From positions 94,279,980 to 94,343,979 of the forward strand of contig CP136063.1 in assembly GCA_032622095.1 (NCBI GenBank): a stretch of DNA of 64,000 nucleotides. The letters run 5' to 3'. This document shows positions 35,583 to 47,912 of this stretch, piece by piece (position 1 is the first letter of the stretch; every line of letters begins with the position of its first letter). The position numbers and the translations under genes were made by a program. The notes beneath the pieces are model-generated. The model was not told the DNA's origin and searched no databases. It saw only the letters and a program-made list of their open reading frames with translations. Source of the DNA: Siphonodentalium dalli. Its lineage: Eukaryota > Mollusca > Scaphopoda > Gadilida > Siphonodentaliidae.

Positions 35583-37452
35583 GGTGCACAGAAACAGAAA
35601 AATAATGCAGTTTTATAATTTTATTGGTTCTGTTTATTTTAGATCGTGTGGTATATATGTAATTAAATGGTAAAATTGGATTTAATAGGGATGTACTGAT
35701 TCTGACCTTTCCCAGATGAAGAGATTTATGTACTCTGAGAAGTCTCGAATGTGACCAATCATTTATTTTGATATCTAAAACCCCAAACCTTTCAAATTTC
35801 ACTGCTGTAGAACAGTTTGAGAGATATTCATAAAGTATACTGGGTAAAATGTGTAGATCCTATTGTCCGTGTATTAAAATAGTCATAGTTGCCTCCGATC
35901 AAATGGTGAAACACGAATATTTCGCATTTATCATAAGAATGCATGGTGATTACTACAAACGCAATTTATCAAAACAGGAGCGCTAAATATCAGGTTATTG
36001 GACTTTAAAGCAGTTATTTCAGCATGGATCCCGTATATGTGGCCTTTACGAATATAACCAACATAAAATTTCCAGGTGTCAACAGTCTGCCACAGTATGT
36101 ACACATTTTGGTAAAGTTAGAATTTATTGAGAGTATATTGTACTAGTTTGTGGGTGGTATAGTATTGGTAAGATATTTTCAAGATACTGAAAACTAATAT
36201 TTCAGTTATAGCGTGCCGACTGATGTAATTTTAACAAAATTGGCTAAGAAAATGGTTTGGTAGCAGCATGAAAATTAGTCTTAAACAATTTGTACGATGT
36301 CTCGTTGATCAGGTTAGATTGGGTGTCTGATCTATTGAATTCATAGTATTTCTTTGCAGTATAATAAGGCTAAATATTAAGCATTGCAACTTATGTTGAT
36401 TGTTTATTATCAATTATGTTGAAAAATTTGGAAATGTAACTAGTATTTATACCGCAGTTTCTGAGTTAAATTAAATAATTTAATCTCCATGCCAAAAGAA
36501 ACTACCCGGTCTCGTCGCACTATATGGTGAAACATTACTTCATGTGTTGCATGCCCGAAATTATAATTTTTGGTCCGACTGATTGATGTATTCTAAGCAG
36601 AAAACCCGAACTTTAAATACATTGGATTTGACTTGTGTTGCAGTGACCTTTAAAGGTATTTAACAAGACTTGATTTACCAATACCTATTTTCACTCCTAT
36701 CTGGTTATCCAATATGTTGTTTTCGTTGTGGCATGGCTTTAAGTTGCGGGCATTTTGACAGCCATTTCATGTTCGTGATTGTATTATTTTCTGTCCGTGA
36801 TTGTATTATTTTCTATTCGCTTCCGTACTCTTAATTTCACACAACCTGGCATGTTTTCACAGCCATCCGCAATCAAGATTCGGGGTGTTATTATGTTTCC
36901 AGGTTGGATCAAATAGCCAGTATCAATGGATATTATTGTGTGCAATCCCAGTTGAAGGTTGTAAGCCAAGCAAATTTAGCACAAATAATTGGGACATTTT
37001 GCCAATTTTCGTGTAAACTTTCAGAATTTTGCAGGGCGACTTTCATTCACCTTGATGAAAATTATGCTGAAAACTGCAAGTTTGGGGCCGCCCACATCCG
37101 ATTCTGGGCTGCTCCCTGCAATATAAGGGGCTGAATTAGTTCATTCTCAGATGTCTATTAATTCACCATATATAACAAATCAGTTTGAGTAAAATTTAAT
37201 TAATTCATAAAAACTAACATTCTTTTTTGTGCCACATGAATTGCGGCTATGGCTCGTTCTGGAAGTTTAGCCAGAAAAATATATCCATGCTGAATTCAGT
37301 AAGGTCGAGGAAACCCATCGCATGTTAGGTCCATGGAACAGTGTCTGAACTATAGCTTGATCCATCTCCAGTTCTGTAGTGGTAACTTTGGAAGTTAAAT
37401 GCTTTTAGCATATTTTCTCACACAACACCGTTGAGAATTCTGAAAGAAAGGG
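35583..37452. other. AT-rich intergenic DNA
   Basis: No recognisable gene. A 22-bp direct duplication (CGTGATTGTATTATTTTCT repeated) lies at about 36774-36818. The rest looks single-copy. Confidence 0.5.
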
Positions 37453-37453
37453 T

Positions 37454-37649
37454 ACAGTAATGCCATAAATAATCGACTCCTTAACCACAGCAGAATTATG
37501 GGTAATTTTTCAGGATTTAGTCGGAAATATGGCTTGTTGCCATTCATCGGAAAGCTCTGAGGCAACAAGCCATATTTCTGACTAAATCCTGAAAAATTAT
37601 CCATAATTCTGCTGTGGTTAAGGAGTCGATTATTTTAGGGCATTACTGT
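37454..37649. mobile_element. Palindromic MITE, 196 bp
   Basis: The arms (about 37454-37530 and 37561-37649) are near-perfect inverted copies beginning ACAGTAATGCC and containing AATCGACTCCTTAACCACAG and GGAAATATGGCTTGTTGCC. Short centre. A broken copy is at 38635-38747. A flanking duplication was not seen. Confidence 0.85.
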
Positions 37650-38634
37650 GGCTGTTTTATTAATAACAGGGCCATGAACATACGTCATACTTTCCTTAAA
37701 AAATGGCGGCAAGATGGGTCTCGCATCATATTGAGTGTTTAGTTTTCTTCACGTATATAAATAACTTTTAAAAAAGTGAATGAACTATCGGTATGTATAA
37801 ATTTTTACTTGATCACTATGAATCCCGTCCCCCATAAAGATCTTGACTATTGAGATTAGTCTAGTAACTTGCCGCTATCTTTGAAATTGATAGTTGTAAT
37901 ATCTTGCTGCTGTTGTCAAGCAAATTATGGGGTATGTTCCAGCCCTGAATAAGTCTGGTTGCATGTTAGAGCAACCACCATGTTAGTTTACACTGAAAGA
38001 TATTGCCAGTTTGCCACTGGGAGAAATTGGAGTGGGGGTATTGCAGATGTTTGAATATGCAACCTGACTTATTTGGCTAACATGTCATATTTCCCTCCAC
38101 CCACACAATGAAAAACAGAGAAGTTTTTGCTTTAGTATTAGTATATGGCTGCCAAAATACATCTCCCCCCCCCCCCCCCCCAAAAACTTTAATCCATCTG
38201 GGAAAATAAATACTGCCCAAACCTGTTATAAAAAATGTAAATAACCCACCTCAGAAACTGATTTGATATGGGCAATTATGGTAGATTTTAGAAAACTTGA
38301 ATTCAAGGTAAAGCTATCCCTGTGGCTTGCACCTGTTTAAGTCTTGTTTGTTGTGAAAGAACATTTGACCAATATTGAATTGTTGGATTTCAAAAATATC
38401 GCACACGAATATACAGAGAGCAATTAGATCAAGATCCAGGTTGGCACAGTCAAAATTTAATGGTGAACTATAAAATATTAAAATACTGTTTTATCTTCAT
38501 GCACATAAAGTTTAATTCCAACATTACCCATGCAATTACATTGAATGATAATTCAGTTCTGCAGGTAATATATTAAATTCAAGCCATTTATGATTTATGC
38601 TCAAATGCAGTCTGGTCACTCATAATAAATTGCA
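37650..38634. other. Intergenic DNA
   Basis: No gene recognised. A C-run of about 18 bases at 38165-38182. Confidence 0.5.
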
Positions 38635-38747
38635 GTAATGACCGAAATAATCGACTCCTTAACCACAGCAGAATTATGGGTAACTTTTTGGGGTTTTAAT
38701 TTTAGTCGGAAATGTGGCTTTTCGATGAATGGCAACAAGCGATATTT
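38635..38747 (+). mobile_element. Half copy of the palindromic MITE, fused to a satellite-cored element
   Basis: The left arm (AATCGACTCCTTAACCACAG) and centre (GATGAATGGCAACAAGC) are present; the right arm is cut after ATATTT, where sequence of the 164-bp-unit element begins (GTAAGTTTGAGC). Confidence 0.75.
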
Positions 38748-40239
38748 GTAAGTTTGAGCTATTGTCATGGGTTGGCGTCCGTCAACAATTTCCTTTGGCG
38801 CGGGCTACAGGTTGTACCTTTGGTCTGATTTTTATGAAATTTGTCATGAATGTTGACATTGACATGTAGATGGGAACGAGTCATTTTGGGGTCATTCGGC
38901 TAAAAAACATGGCCGCTGGTGGCCATCTTGGATTTCAAAATTAAATCCATTGGCGCGGTCTACAGGTCGTAATGTTCGTCTGATCATCATAAAATTCGTC
39001 ATGGATGTTAATATTGACATTTAGATGGGAACGAGTCATTTTGGGGTCGTTCGGCCAAAAAACATGGCCACCAGCAGCCATCTTGAATTTTACTCTTTGC
39101 ATGACTAAATCCATTGGCGCGGGCTACAGGTCGGATCTTCATGGATGTTAACAATGACATGTAGATGGGAACGGGTCCTTTTGGTGTCATTCGGCCAAAA
39201 AACATGGCCGCCAGCAGCCATCTTTGATTTTACTCTTTGCATGACTAAATCCTTTGGCACGGGCTACAGGTCGTACCTTTGGTCTGATCTTTATGAATTT
39301 GTCATGAAAGTTGACATTGACATGTAGATGGGAACGAGTCATTTTGCGGTCATTCGGGAAAAAAAACATGGCTGCTGGTGGCCATCTTTGATTTCAAAAT
39401 TAAATCCATTGGCGCGGGCTACAGGTCGTACTATTCGTTTGATCATCATGGATGTTAATATTGACATGTAGATGGGAACGAGTCATTTTGGGGTCGTTTG
39501 GCCAAAAAACATGGCCGCCAGCAGCCATCTTGGATTTTACTCTTTGCATGACTAAATCCTTTGGCGCGGGCTACAGGACGTAGCTTTGGTTGGATCTTCA
39601 TGAAATTTGTCATGGATGTTAACAATGACATGTAGATATTGCATGACTAAATCCTTTGGCGCGGGCTACAGGTCGTAGCTTTGGTCGGATCTTCATGAAA
39701 TTTGTCAGGAATGTTAACAATGACATGTAGATGGGAACGAGTCCTTTTGGGGTCATTCGGCCAAAAAAACATGGCCGCCAGCAGCCATCTTGGATTTTAC
39801 TCTTTGCATGACTAAATCCTTTGGCACTGGCTTAAAGTCGTATCTTTGGTCTGATCATAATGAGATTTGTCAAGGATTGGATGTTAACAATGACATGTAG
39901 ATGGGAAACGGGTCATTTTGAGGTCATTCGCCCAAAAAACATGGCCGGCAGCAGTATTTTACTCTTTACATGACTAAATCCTTTCACATAGTGTACAGGT
40001 CGTATCTTTTGTCGGATCATCATGAAATTTGTCATGATTGTTAACAATGACATGTAGATGGGAACGAGTCCTTTTGGGGTCATTCGGCCAAAAAACATGG
40101 CCGCCAGCAGCTATCTTGGATTTTACTCTTTGCATAACTAGGCCTTTCAACTTTCCACATTCCTAATCACTCCATTGACTGTAACACATGAAATTATTCC
40201 CTTTCGAAGTTGAGCTACAGTGTCATTGACACTTTCATT
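38748..40239 (+). mobile_element. Satellite-cored element, copy 2 (5' truncated)
   Basis: Lacks the first 16 or so bases of the head (TAGCTCAACTTACTTT) but continues GTAAGTTTGAGCTATTG and holds about eight units of the 164-bp repeat, then the standard tail ending GACACTTTCATT. The 5' joint has TTTG shared by both partners, consistent with insertion or repair at microhomology. Confidence 0.75.
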
Positions 40240-40244
40240 TTAAC

Positions 40245-40830
40245 TAAATCTGTCAAGGGGCTGAGAAATGGCATGGGTCCCCTATTTGAACCATGTTTTT
40301 TTTATCAGGTGGGGTGAATATTTAGGGGTTTGGGGGGGGGGTGCACCATACAACACTCATTATTTTACCTAAATCTGTCAATGAAATGGCATGGGTCCCC
40401 TATTTGAATGGTGATCATTTTGGATCAGGTGTTGTGATATTTAGGGTGTCCTGTGGGCCAACCTGCAAGCAACACTCTTATTTGACATGAATCGAGGAAT
40501 GACATGGGGTCCCCTCTTTGGATTGGTGGGGTAAATATTTAGGATCTCTTGGTGGTCACACCCTTTGTTTGACGTTAATCGGCTTGTGGGCAGAGAAATT
40601 GCATGGGTCCCATATTTGAACCCCTCTAGCTGGACGATGAATATTTTAGATCGGTGTGGAGTGTATATTTATGGTGTCCTGTGGGGCGACCCAAAACACC
40701 CTTTGTTTGACATAAATCAAGAAATGGCATGGATCCTGTATATGAACCCCTTTGGGGCAGCCTCGGGGTGTCTGTTTGAATATTTAGGGTGACTTGGGGG
40801 GGGGGGGAGGCACCATACAACCCAGTCTAT
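40245..40830 (+). repeat. Degenerate tandem array, unit about 100-125 bp, five copies
   Basis: Landmark ATGGCATGGGTCCCCTATTTGAA and variants near 40268, 40387, 40502, 40601 and 40726. Units also share GATATTTAGGG and GGTGTCCTGTGGG. A G-run closes the array near 40797. Confidence 0.7.
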
Positions 40831-40937
40831 GTAAACATACACTCAGATTCATACTGATACTATTTTTTATATGTGGGTATGTAGTTTACTCCAGACTGCA
40901 TACAACCTAATGTCAAATGTCCCAAGTATCCTGATGA

Positions 40938-43636
40938 ACATGACATTTGGAACCTATTCCTTATTCTCAAAAATGTTTCTTTCAGCCGATTTGACGGCAT
41001 GGGTGGGTTGCCCGCCCCAAATAGCCCATAGAAACACCCAGACCCACCATCACCCCCTGGTGGTACCACTCTGAGGGGGTGAAAATGGGGTATGGACCAT
41101 TTTTAGCTCGACTTACTTTGTAAGTTTGAGCTATTGCCATGGTTTGGCGTCAGGTGTCCGTCAACAATTTCCTTTGGCGCGGGCTACAGGTCGTACCTTT
41201 GGTTTGATCTTTATGAAATTTGTCATGATTGTTGACATTGACATGTATATGGGAACGAGTCATTTTGGGGTCATTCGGCCAAAAAACATGGCCGCTGGTA
41301 GCCATCTTGGATTTCAAAATTCAATCCATTGGCGCGGGCTACAGGTCGTGCTGTTCGTCTGATCATCATGAAATTTGTCATGATTGTTAATATTGATGTA
41401 GATGGGAAACGAGTCATTTTGGTGTCGTTCGGCCAAAAAACATGGCCGTCAGCAGCCATCTTGGATTTTACTCTTTGCATGACTAATCGTTTGGCGCGGG
41501 CTACAGGTCGTAGTTTTGGTCGGAACTTTATGAAATTTGTCATGAATGTTGACATTGACATGTAGATGGGAACGAGTCATTTTGGGTCATCTGGCCAAAA
41601 AACATGGTTGCTGGCGGCCATCTTGGATTTTAAAATTCAATCCATTGGCGCGGGCTACAGGTCGTGCTGTTCGTCTGATCATCATGAAATTTGTCATGGA
41701 TGTTAATATTGACATGTAGATGGGAACGAGTGATTTTGGGGTCGTTCAGTCAAAAATCATGGCCGCCAGCAGCCATCTTGGATTTTACTCTTTGCATGAC
41801 TAAATTCTTTGGAGCGGGCTACAGGTCGTACCTTTGGTCTGATCTTTATGAAATTTGTCATGAATGTTGATATTGACATGTAGATGATGGGAACGAGTCA
41901 TTTTGGGGTCATACGGCCAAAAAACATGGCTGCTGGTGGCCATCTTGGATTTCAAAATTCAATTCATTGGCACGGGCTACAGGTCGTACTGTTCTTCTGA
42001 TCATCATGATATTTATCATGGATGTTAATATTAGATGGGAACGAGTGATTTTGGGGTCATTCGGCCAAAAAACTTGTCCGCCAGCAGCCATATTGGATTT
42101 TACTCTTTGCATGACTAAATCCTTTGGTGCGGGCTACAGGTCGTAGCTTTGGTCGGAACTTCATGAAATTTGTCATGGTGTCAACAATGACATGTAGATG
42201 GGAAACAAGTCATTTTGGGGTCGTTCAGCCGAAAAACATGGCCACCAGCAGCCATCTTGGATTTTACTCTTTGCATGACTATATCCATTGGCAGAGGCTA
42301 CAGGTCGTACCTTTGATCAGATCATTATGAGATTTGTAAAGGCTGTAGATGGGAACATGTCATTTTGGGGTTATTCTGAAAAAAACATGGCTGCCAGTGG
42401 CCATTTTAGAATTTACTCATTGCATCAATAAATCCTTTGGCACACCACAATCACCACATCCCTGATCCGATTATTATGAAACCTGTCATGAATGTTGATA
42501 TTGACATGTACATCTAGTCTTACTTAGACATTTCAATTAGCACTTTTCCTATTCCTCTGTTTACTGTCAACCATTAAATTATTCCCCTACCTAAGTTGAG
42601 CTACAGTGTCATTGACACTTTCATTGAGAATGGTAAGGATTTCGGCCGATTTGACGGCATGGGTGGGTGGCCCGCTCCAAATACCCCCTAGAAACACCCC
42701 GACCCAACCCATCTGCCCCGGGGGTATACCCCGTTTTAACCCCCTGGTCGAGGTGTTTCTAGGGGTATTTGGGGCGGGCCAGCCACCCTTGCCGTCAAAA
42801 TCGGACGACTTCCTTACCATTCTCGAAAATGGTTGATACCACATTTTCACCCCTCTGGGTGGAACCCCCAGGGTTATGGGTGGGGGTCAGGTGTTTGTAT
42901 GAGGTATTTGGGGCGGACCAACCACCATGCCATCAAATCGGCAGAATCCTTACTGTTCTCGAAATGGTCCATACCCCATTTCACCCCCTCGGTGTGGTAC
43001 CCGGGGGGTGGGGGTATTTGGGGCGGACCAGCCACCCTTGCCGTCAAATCGCCCGAAATCCTTACCGTTCTCGAAAATGGTCCATACCCCATTTTCAGCA
43101 CACGGGGTGATGGATGGGTTGGGGGTCGGGTGTTTCTAGGAGGAATTTGGGGCGGGCAAACCACCATGCCAACAAATCGTTAGAAATCCTTACCGTTCTC
43201 GAAAATATTCCATACCATGCACATTTCACCCCCCCCCCCCCCCCCGTCGGGTGTTTCTAAGGGGTATTTGGGGCGGGCCATCCACCCATACCGTCAAATC
43301 GGCCAAAATCCTTACCGGTCTCGAAAATGGTCCATACATCGTTTTTACCTCCTCGGCGTGGTACACCCCCCCCCCCCTGGAGGTGGGGGATCTGGGTGTT
43401 TCTAGGGGGTATTTGGAGCAGGCCACCTGCCCATGGTGTCAAATCGGCCGAAATCCTTACCGTTCTAGAAAATGATACATACCCCATTTTCAGCCCTCGG
43501 GGTGGTACCCCGCAGGTGATGGGTGGGGGTCGGGATGTTTCTAAGGGGTATTTGGGGTGGGCCACCCACCCATACCGTCAAATCGGCCGAAAGAGATATT
43601 TTTAAGAATAGGGAATATGTTCCAAATGTCATGTTC
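40938..43636. mobile_element. GC-rich tandem-repeat element with inverted ends, split by copy 3
   Basis: The left end (about 40938-41000: ATGACATTTGGAAC, TATTCCTTATTCT, CAGCCGATTTGACGGCAT) is the inverted counterpart of the right end (about 43575-43636). Between them lie units of 112-144 bp with CTTACCGTTCTCGAAAATGG, TCCATACCCCATTTTCA, GTGTTTCTAGG and GTATTTGGGGCGGGCCA; the first units are in reverse orientation and those from 42730 on are forward. A satellite-cored element (41104-42624) interrupts one reverse unit between its CCATTTT and GAGAATGG. Long C runs (43229-43246 and 43368-43378) lie within the forward units. Confidence 0.7.
41104..42624 (+). mobile_element. Satellite-cored element, copy 3
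   Basis: Head TAGCTCGACTTACTTTGTAA, about eight 164-bp units and tail ...AAGTTGAGCTACAGTGTCATT ending CTTTCAT. The interrupted host unit allows the insertion point to be read directly: host CCATTTT, element, then TGAGAATGG. No clear target duplication is seen; insertion between two T residues would explain it, as reported for Helentron-type elements. Confidence 0.8.
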
Positions 43637-43681
43637 GTAGTCTATACTGATAAGCTAACATAAGGCATGAAAGACAGGTAC

Positions 43682-43927
43682 CATAATAATCGATCCTTCC
43701 ATCATTATTAAGGTCCGCATCCTTCAGCACCTGATCAAGCTCCGCATCCGTCATGGTGTCACCCACTTTATGAAGTACCGCCTTCAGTTCTTTCACGGTT
43801 ATGTAACCATCACCGTCGGCGTCAAAACATTTGAAGGCCTCTCGCATTTCCTTCTCTTCTTCATCTCGGTGTGTAAGTCGTTCGACCATCATTTTCTCGT
43901 ATTCTCTATAGTCTAAGTATCCATTGT
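43682..43927 (-). CDS. Calmodulin-like gene, internal exon with EF-hands 2 (end) to 4
   Basis: After the acceptor CTTTCAG the exon completes EF-hand 2 (with the previous exon: DVDDNGYLDYRE), then a linker EKMMVERLTHRDEEEKE resembling the calmodulin central helix, EF-hand 3 (DADGDGYITVKE) and most of EF-hand 4 (DLNNDGRIDYY). The donor is TATG/GTACCT, phase 1. The last loop's Glu should come from the next exon, which I could not find between 33.8 and 43.6 kb. All visible calcium-ligand positions are acceptable. Calmodulin-like proteins bind calcium and switch target proteins; this one is too diverged from canonical calmodulin to call it that. Troponin C-like is the alternative. Confidence 0.88.
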
Positions 43928-44520
43928 CTGAAAGATTAGGCCAAAGTGATATAAACGGTGATAATTAATAGGGGCACGCAGTCTGATATATCCAGACTTT
44001 ACACGTCTACAGCCCATCAGTCTTAATTGTTATACATTTCTGCAAACACCTGTTTTGAGACCAAAAAGTGGAAAAAGTATGTTTTGCTGCTGGATATGTG
44101 TATATCCAGCCATTCTGCCTATAATATATATACACACTGAACATACCTGTGTGATTGGGGTTGACATCCCCGTGTGTGGGCCATGGAGAACAACACTTTT
44201 GCATGTGTACTGCATATTGACTTATGTATTTGCCATTGTGCAGATCGATATATATTCCCAAATCAATATATGAACAGCACTTCATCTCGCGTTGTTATCT
44301 CAAGTATATGGGACTGAGCCACATTAACCCACTTGATAAAGGGTGAATAAGTGCATAAATGTGTGCTTTACAATGTGTTCTTTCGTGCATGGGACATATT
44401 TCTCGCAACGGTATCATTAACTCTGGTTATTCCAACTTTGTCGATAAATATTTATGGTGAACAGAGTTACCATGCACGCAGTTCAATCGGGTGTGATCCG
44501 AAAGATCCACACAACGTCTA
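43928..44520 (-). other. Calmodulin-like intron, part next to the downstream exon
   Basis: No coding signal. AT-rich DNA leading to the foldback element. Confidence 0.5.
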
Positions 44521-44524
44521 TCGT

Positions 44525-47500
44525 CGAAATATTGGATTTTTCTCTCACAAACATGACAAAAATATCGGCAAAAAATCACTTTTCAGGTTTTCACATTTTT
44601 TTCAAGTAAAATGTAACTATCTTTGGTATGAATGGTGTTTATCGTTTTGGTCTATCTTAAATGTGTCACAGTACGGTGTTTATAGATCAAATTGCTCAAG
44701 ATGGCTTCCAAAATGGCAACAAATTTAGATTTTTTTTTTTTACATACATCCCGAACATTATTCTCTGCGTTTTCCGAAAAGGTAGCAAACTGTGACTCAC
44801 TTGGTTATTATACGTGTTAGATAATTAACTGACAACTACATGTTCTATTCTGGTTGTCCCAGTTCAGTATGCCTATATGATTATGAGTGGGTATCCATGG
44901 TGAGATGTTTTGGTATACAATGAGTTGTCACGGTCATGTGTGAGGTGAAACGGTATGCACGGAGTGGGTGTATGGTTGTGTATACCCAGTACAGGTGTAT
45001 CCGATGTAACTGTATGGGCATTGGTGTGGTGTGTGGATATAACGAGAGTAGCTACATGGTCATATATGTTTATGTATATATGGAGTGACTGTAAGGTCAT
45101 GGGTAGGCTGTACACGTGTGCGGTTGTATTGTGACAGGTGGGTGTTTATGTATACATGTGCTGACTGTATATATGATCATGGGTGGGGTGTGTGGATAAA
45201 TAGTGAGTGATTTTATGGGTAATGTGTAAAGGTATACATGGAACGAACGTACAGTCATTATATGCATACCTGGAGTGGATGATCACTGGCGAGCGTGTGG
45301 GTATATAGGGAGTGCCCTTGTAACGGGTGGGATGTATATCTATATATGTCGTGGATTTATTATCATTGGTGGGTGCATAGGGATTAGCTGTATGATCATG
45401 GATGGCGTGTATGGGTATATAGTGAGTTGCTTAATTGTCATTTGTGAGGTGAAAATGCAGTATGGAAGGTATGAGTGGTTGTGTGTGTGGGTATTGGCAT
45501 ATCTATCTGGAAGGGCTTAATGGCCATTGATGAGGTGTGTATGTATATATCGAGTGGTTATATGACTGTGGGAATAGGTATACAGACAGTGACTGTATGG
45601 TCAATGGTGAGATGAATAGGGAGTGACTATGATCCTGAATGTGGTGAATATATATACATGGAGTGACTTATATTACCATGGGTCAGGTGTAGGAGTATAC
45701 CTGGTGTATTCGTATATCTTAGGTGGCTATTTGGCTATGGTGTGACGTATGCAGGGAGTGACATACGGCCAATATGCGGTGAATATGCATACAAGGATTG
45801 ATCATAATCAGGTATGAATGTTTTGAATAGGTTCACAGGGAGTGACTATATGGCCATAGGCCAGGTGACGGAGTATACTTGGTGTATGTTAGGGAATGTG
45901 CACGAAGCAAATGGCTATATGGCCATTGGTGAGGTGCATGTGTATACCTTATCTGGAGTGACTCTATGGTCATTTTTTGTTGTGTTTATGTATACCTTGA
46001 ATGTCTATTTGGCCATGGGTGTGGAGAATAGATATGCAGGGGGTGACCGTATGGTCAATGGTGAGGTGAATGGGTATACAAGGATTGACTTATGATAATG
46101 AATGTGGTGAATATGTATACAGGGGGGTGACTATATGGCTATGGACCATGTATATGAGTATACCCGGTGTGCCTGCATTGTGACTCATTGCTGTATGGTC
46201 ATTTCTGGTGTGTGCGGGTATAACCAAGTATGGCTGCATGATCATGGGTCAGGTGTATACAGTGGGTGACTATATTGTTATTTGTGTGGTGTTATGTATA
46301 TATGGAGTGACTACGTGGTAATGGGTGTCTATCGATTTCTCCATTGTACATAAACACCATCAAGATGGAGAACCCTCTGACATTACCTCTCTATTGGTTA
46401 ACATATCCTTGAGTTATTGTTGAACGCGATCAACACCCAATGTTTCAAATGTACAAAACCCACCTATTACCTCATAGTCACTCCATATGTACATAAACAC
46501 AAGTTACACCACACAAATGACAATATAGTCACCCACTTTATACACGTACACATGACCCACGACCATACAGCCATACTTGGTTATACCCGTACACACCACA
46601 AAATGACCATACAGCCACGATTCACCATGCATGAACACAATGTATACTACTGCACCTGACACATGACAATATAGTCACTTCCTGAATACATATTCACCAC
46701 ATTCATGATCATACAGCCACTCCTTATATACCTCTTAACATCACCATTGACCATACACTCGCTATCTGTATACCTATTCGCCACACCCATAGTCATATAA
46801 CCACTCGATATATACATATACAGCCCACCCATGACCATATAGATTAAATCCAGGTATACACTAATGTCCATTCGGCCCTTCCCGATATACCAATACCCGC
46901 ATACACGACCATTCATACTTTCCATACTTGCATATACCGGTACACTTCACGCATGACAATTCAGCAACTCACTGTTTACTCATACATGCCATCCATGATC
47001 ATACAGCTACTACCTATACACCAACAATGATAATACATCCACGACATATATAAATAAACATCCCACCCGTTACCAAATGGGCACTCCCAATATACCCACA
47101 CGCTCGACAATGACCATCCAGCTTACTCCATGTACTATCTTTATATCCACACACCACATCACTGCACATACAGCCACATCGGGTACACCCGTACTGGGCA
47201 AAAACAACCATACACCGTACAAACACACCATATATACTGATTCACCTCCCACATGACCATAGAGCCACTCCTTGTATACACATACATCTAATGGATACCC
47301 CACTCATAATCATATAGTCACTCATTGTATGCCTATTCACAACATTCATCATCATACAATAACTCCCTGTATACCTATTCACCTCACCTATGATCATACA
47401 GTTATCCCTGGCTGCCATCTTGGCATCCACCCTGTATCCAGTTGATCAATTTTAATCCTCATGGGCCAGAATAGTTCAAGATTGTGGTTCATCTCAGTTC

Positions 47501-47912
47501 CGTCTCAAAGTTCTGCCGATTTCCTTTCAATAATATGGCCAGAATCACAAAAGAGGTTCTCGGCAAAATTCCATACTGCAACTTTTAAATGAATTGGTCA
47601 TGTCCCATACGGAACTGGGACAACCAGAATAGAACATGTAGTTGTCAGTTAATTATCTAACACGTACAATAACTAAGTGGGTCACAATTCGCTACCTTTT
47701 CGGAAAACGCAGAGAATAATGTTCGGGATATATGTAAAAAAAATTTTTTTTACTACTTTTGGTTGCCATTTTGGAAGCCATCTTGAGCAATTTGATCTAT
47801 AAACACCGTACTGTGACACATTTAAGATAGACCAAAACGATAAACAACACTCATACCAAAGATAGTTACATTTTACTTCAAGTTTGTGGGAGAAAAATCC
47901 AACATTTCTGGT
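44525..47912. mobile_element. Large foldback element whose arms are a 42-bp minisatellite
   Basis: Outer arms 44525-44873 and 47596-47912 are inverted copies (shared: GTAAAATGTAACTATCTTTG, TGTGTCACAGTACGG-type block, AACTGACAACTACATGTTCT); the left arm has about 60 extra bases. Inward, 44880-46340 holds about 35 copies of a 42-bp unit (GGAGTGACTATATGGTCATG, GGTGAGGTG, GTATACA), and 46440-47420 holds about 23 copies in the opposite orientation; the turn lies near 46340-46430. The structure resembles Foldback/Galileo-type elements, whose arms are also tandem repeats. No transposase found. Because 42 is a multiple of three, frames of 14-residue repeats stay open; I do not regard them as coding. 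It sits in the calmodulin-like intron. Confidence 0.8.

Noticed and set aside
42587-43605. Many Pro/Gly-rich frames on both strands
   Set aside because: Low-complexity reading of the GC-rich tandem element; no family motif.
44873-47430. Several open frames of 60-93 codons on both strands with 14-residue repeats
   Set aside because: The frames stay open because the minisatellite unit is 42 bp, a multiple of three. They occur on both strands and lack start context, conserved domains or splice evidence.
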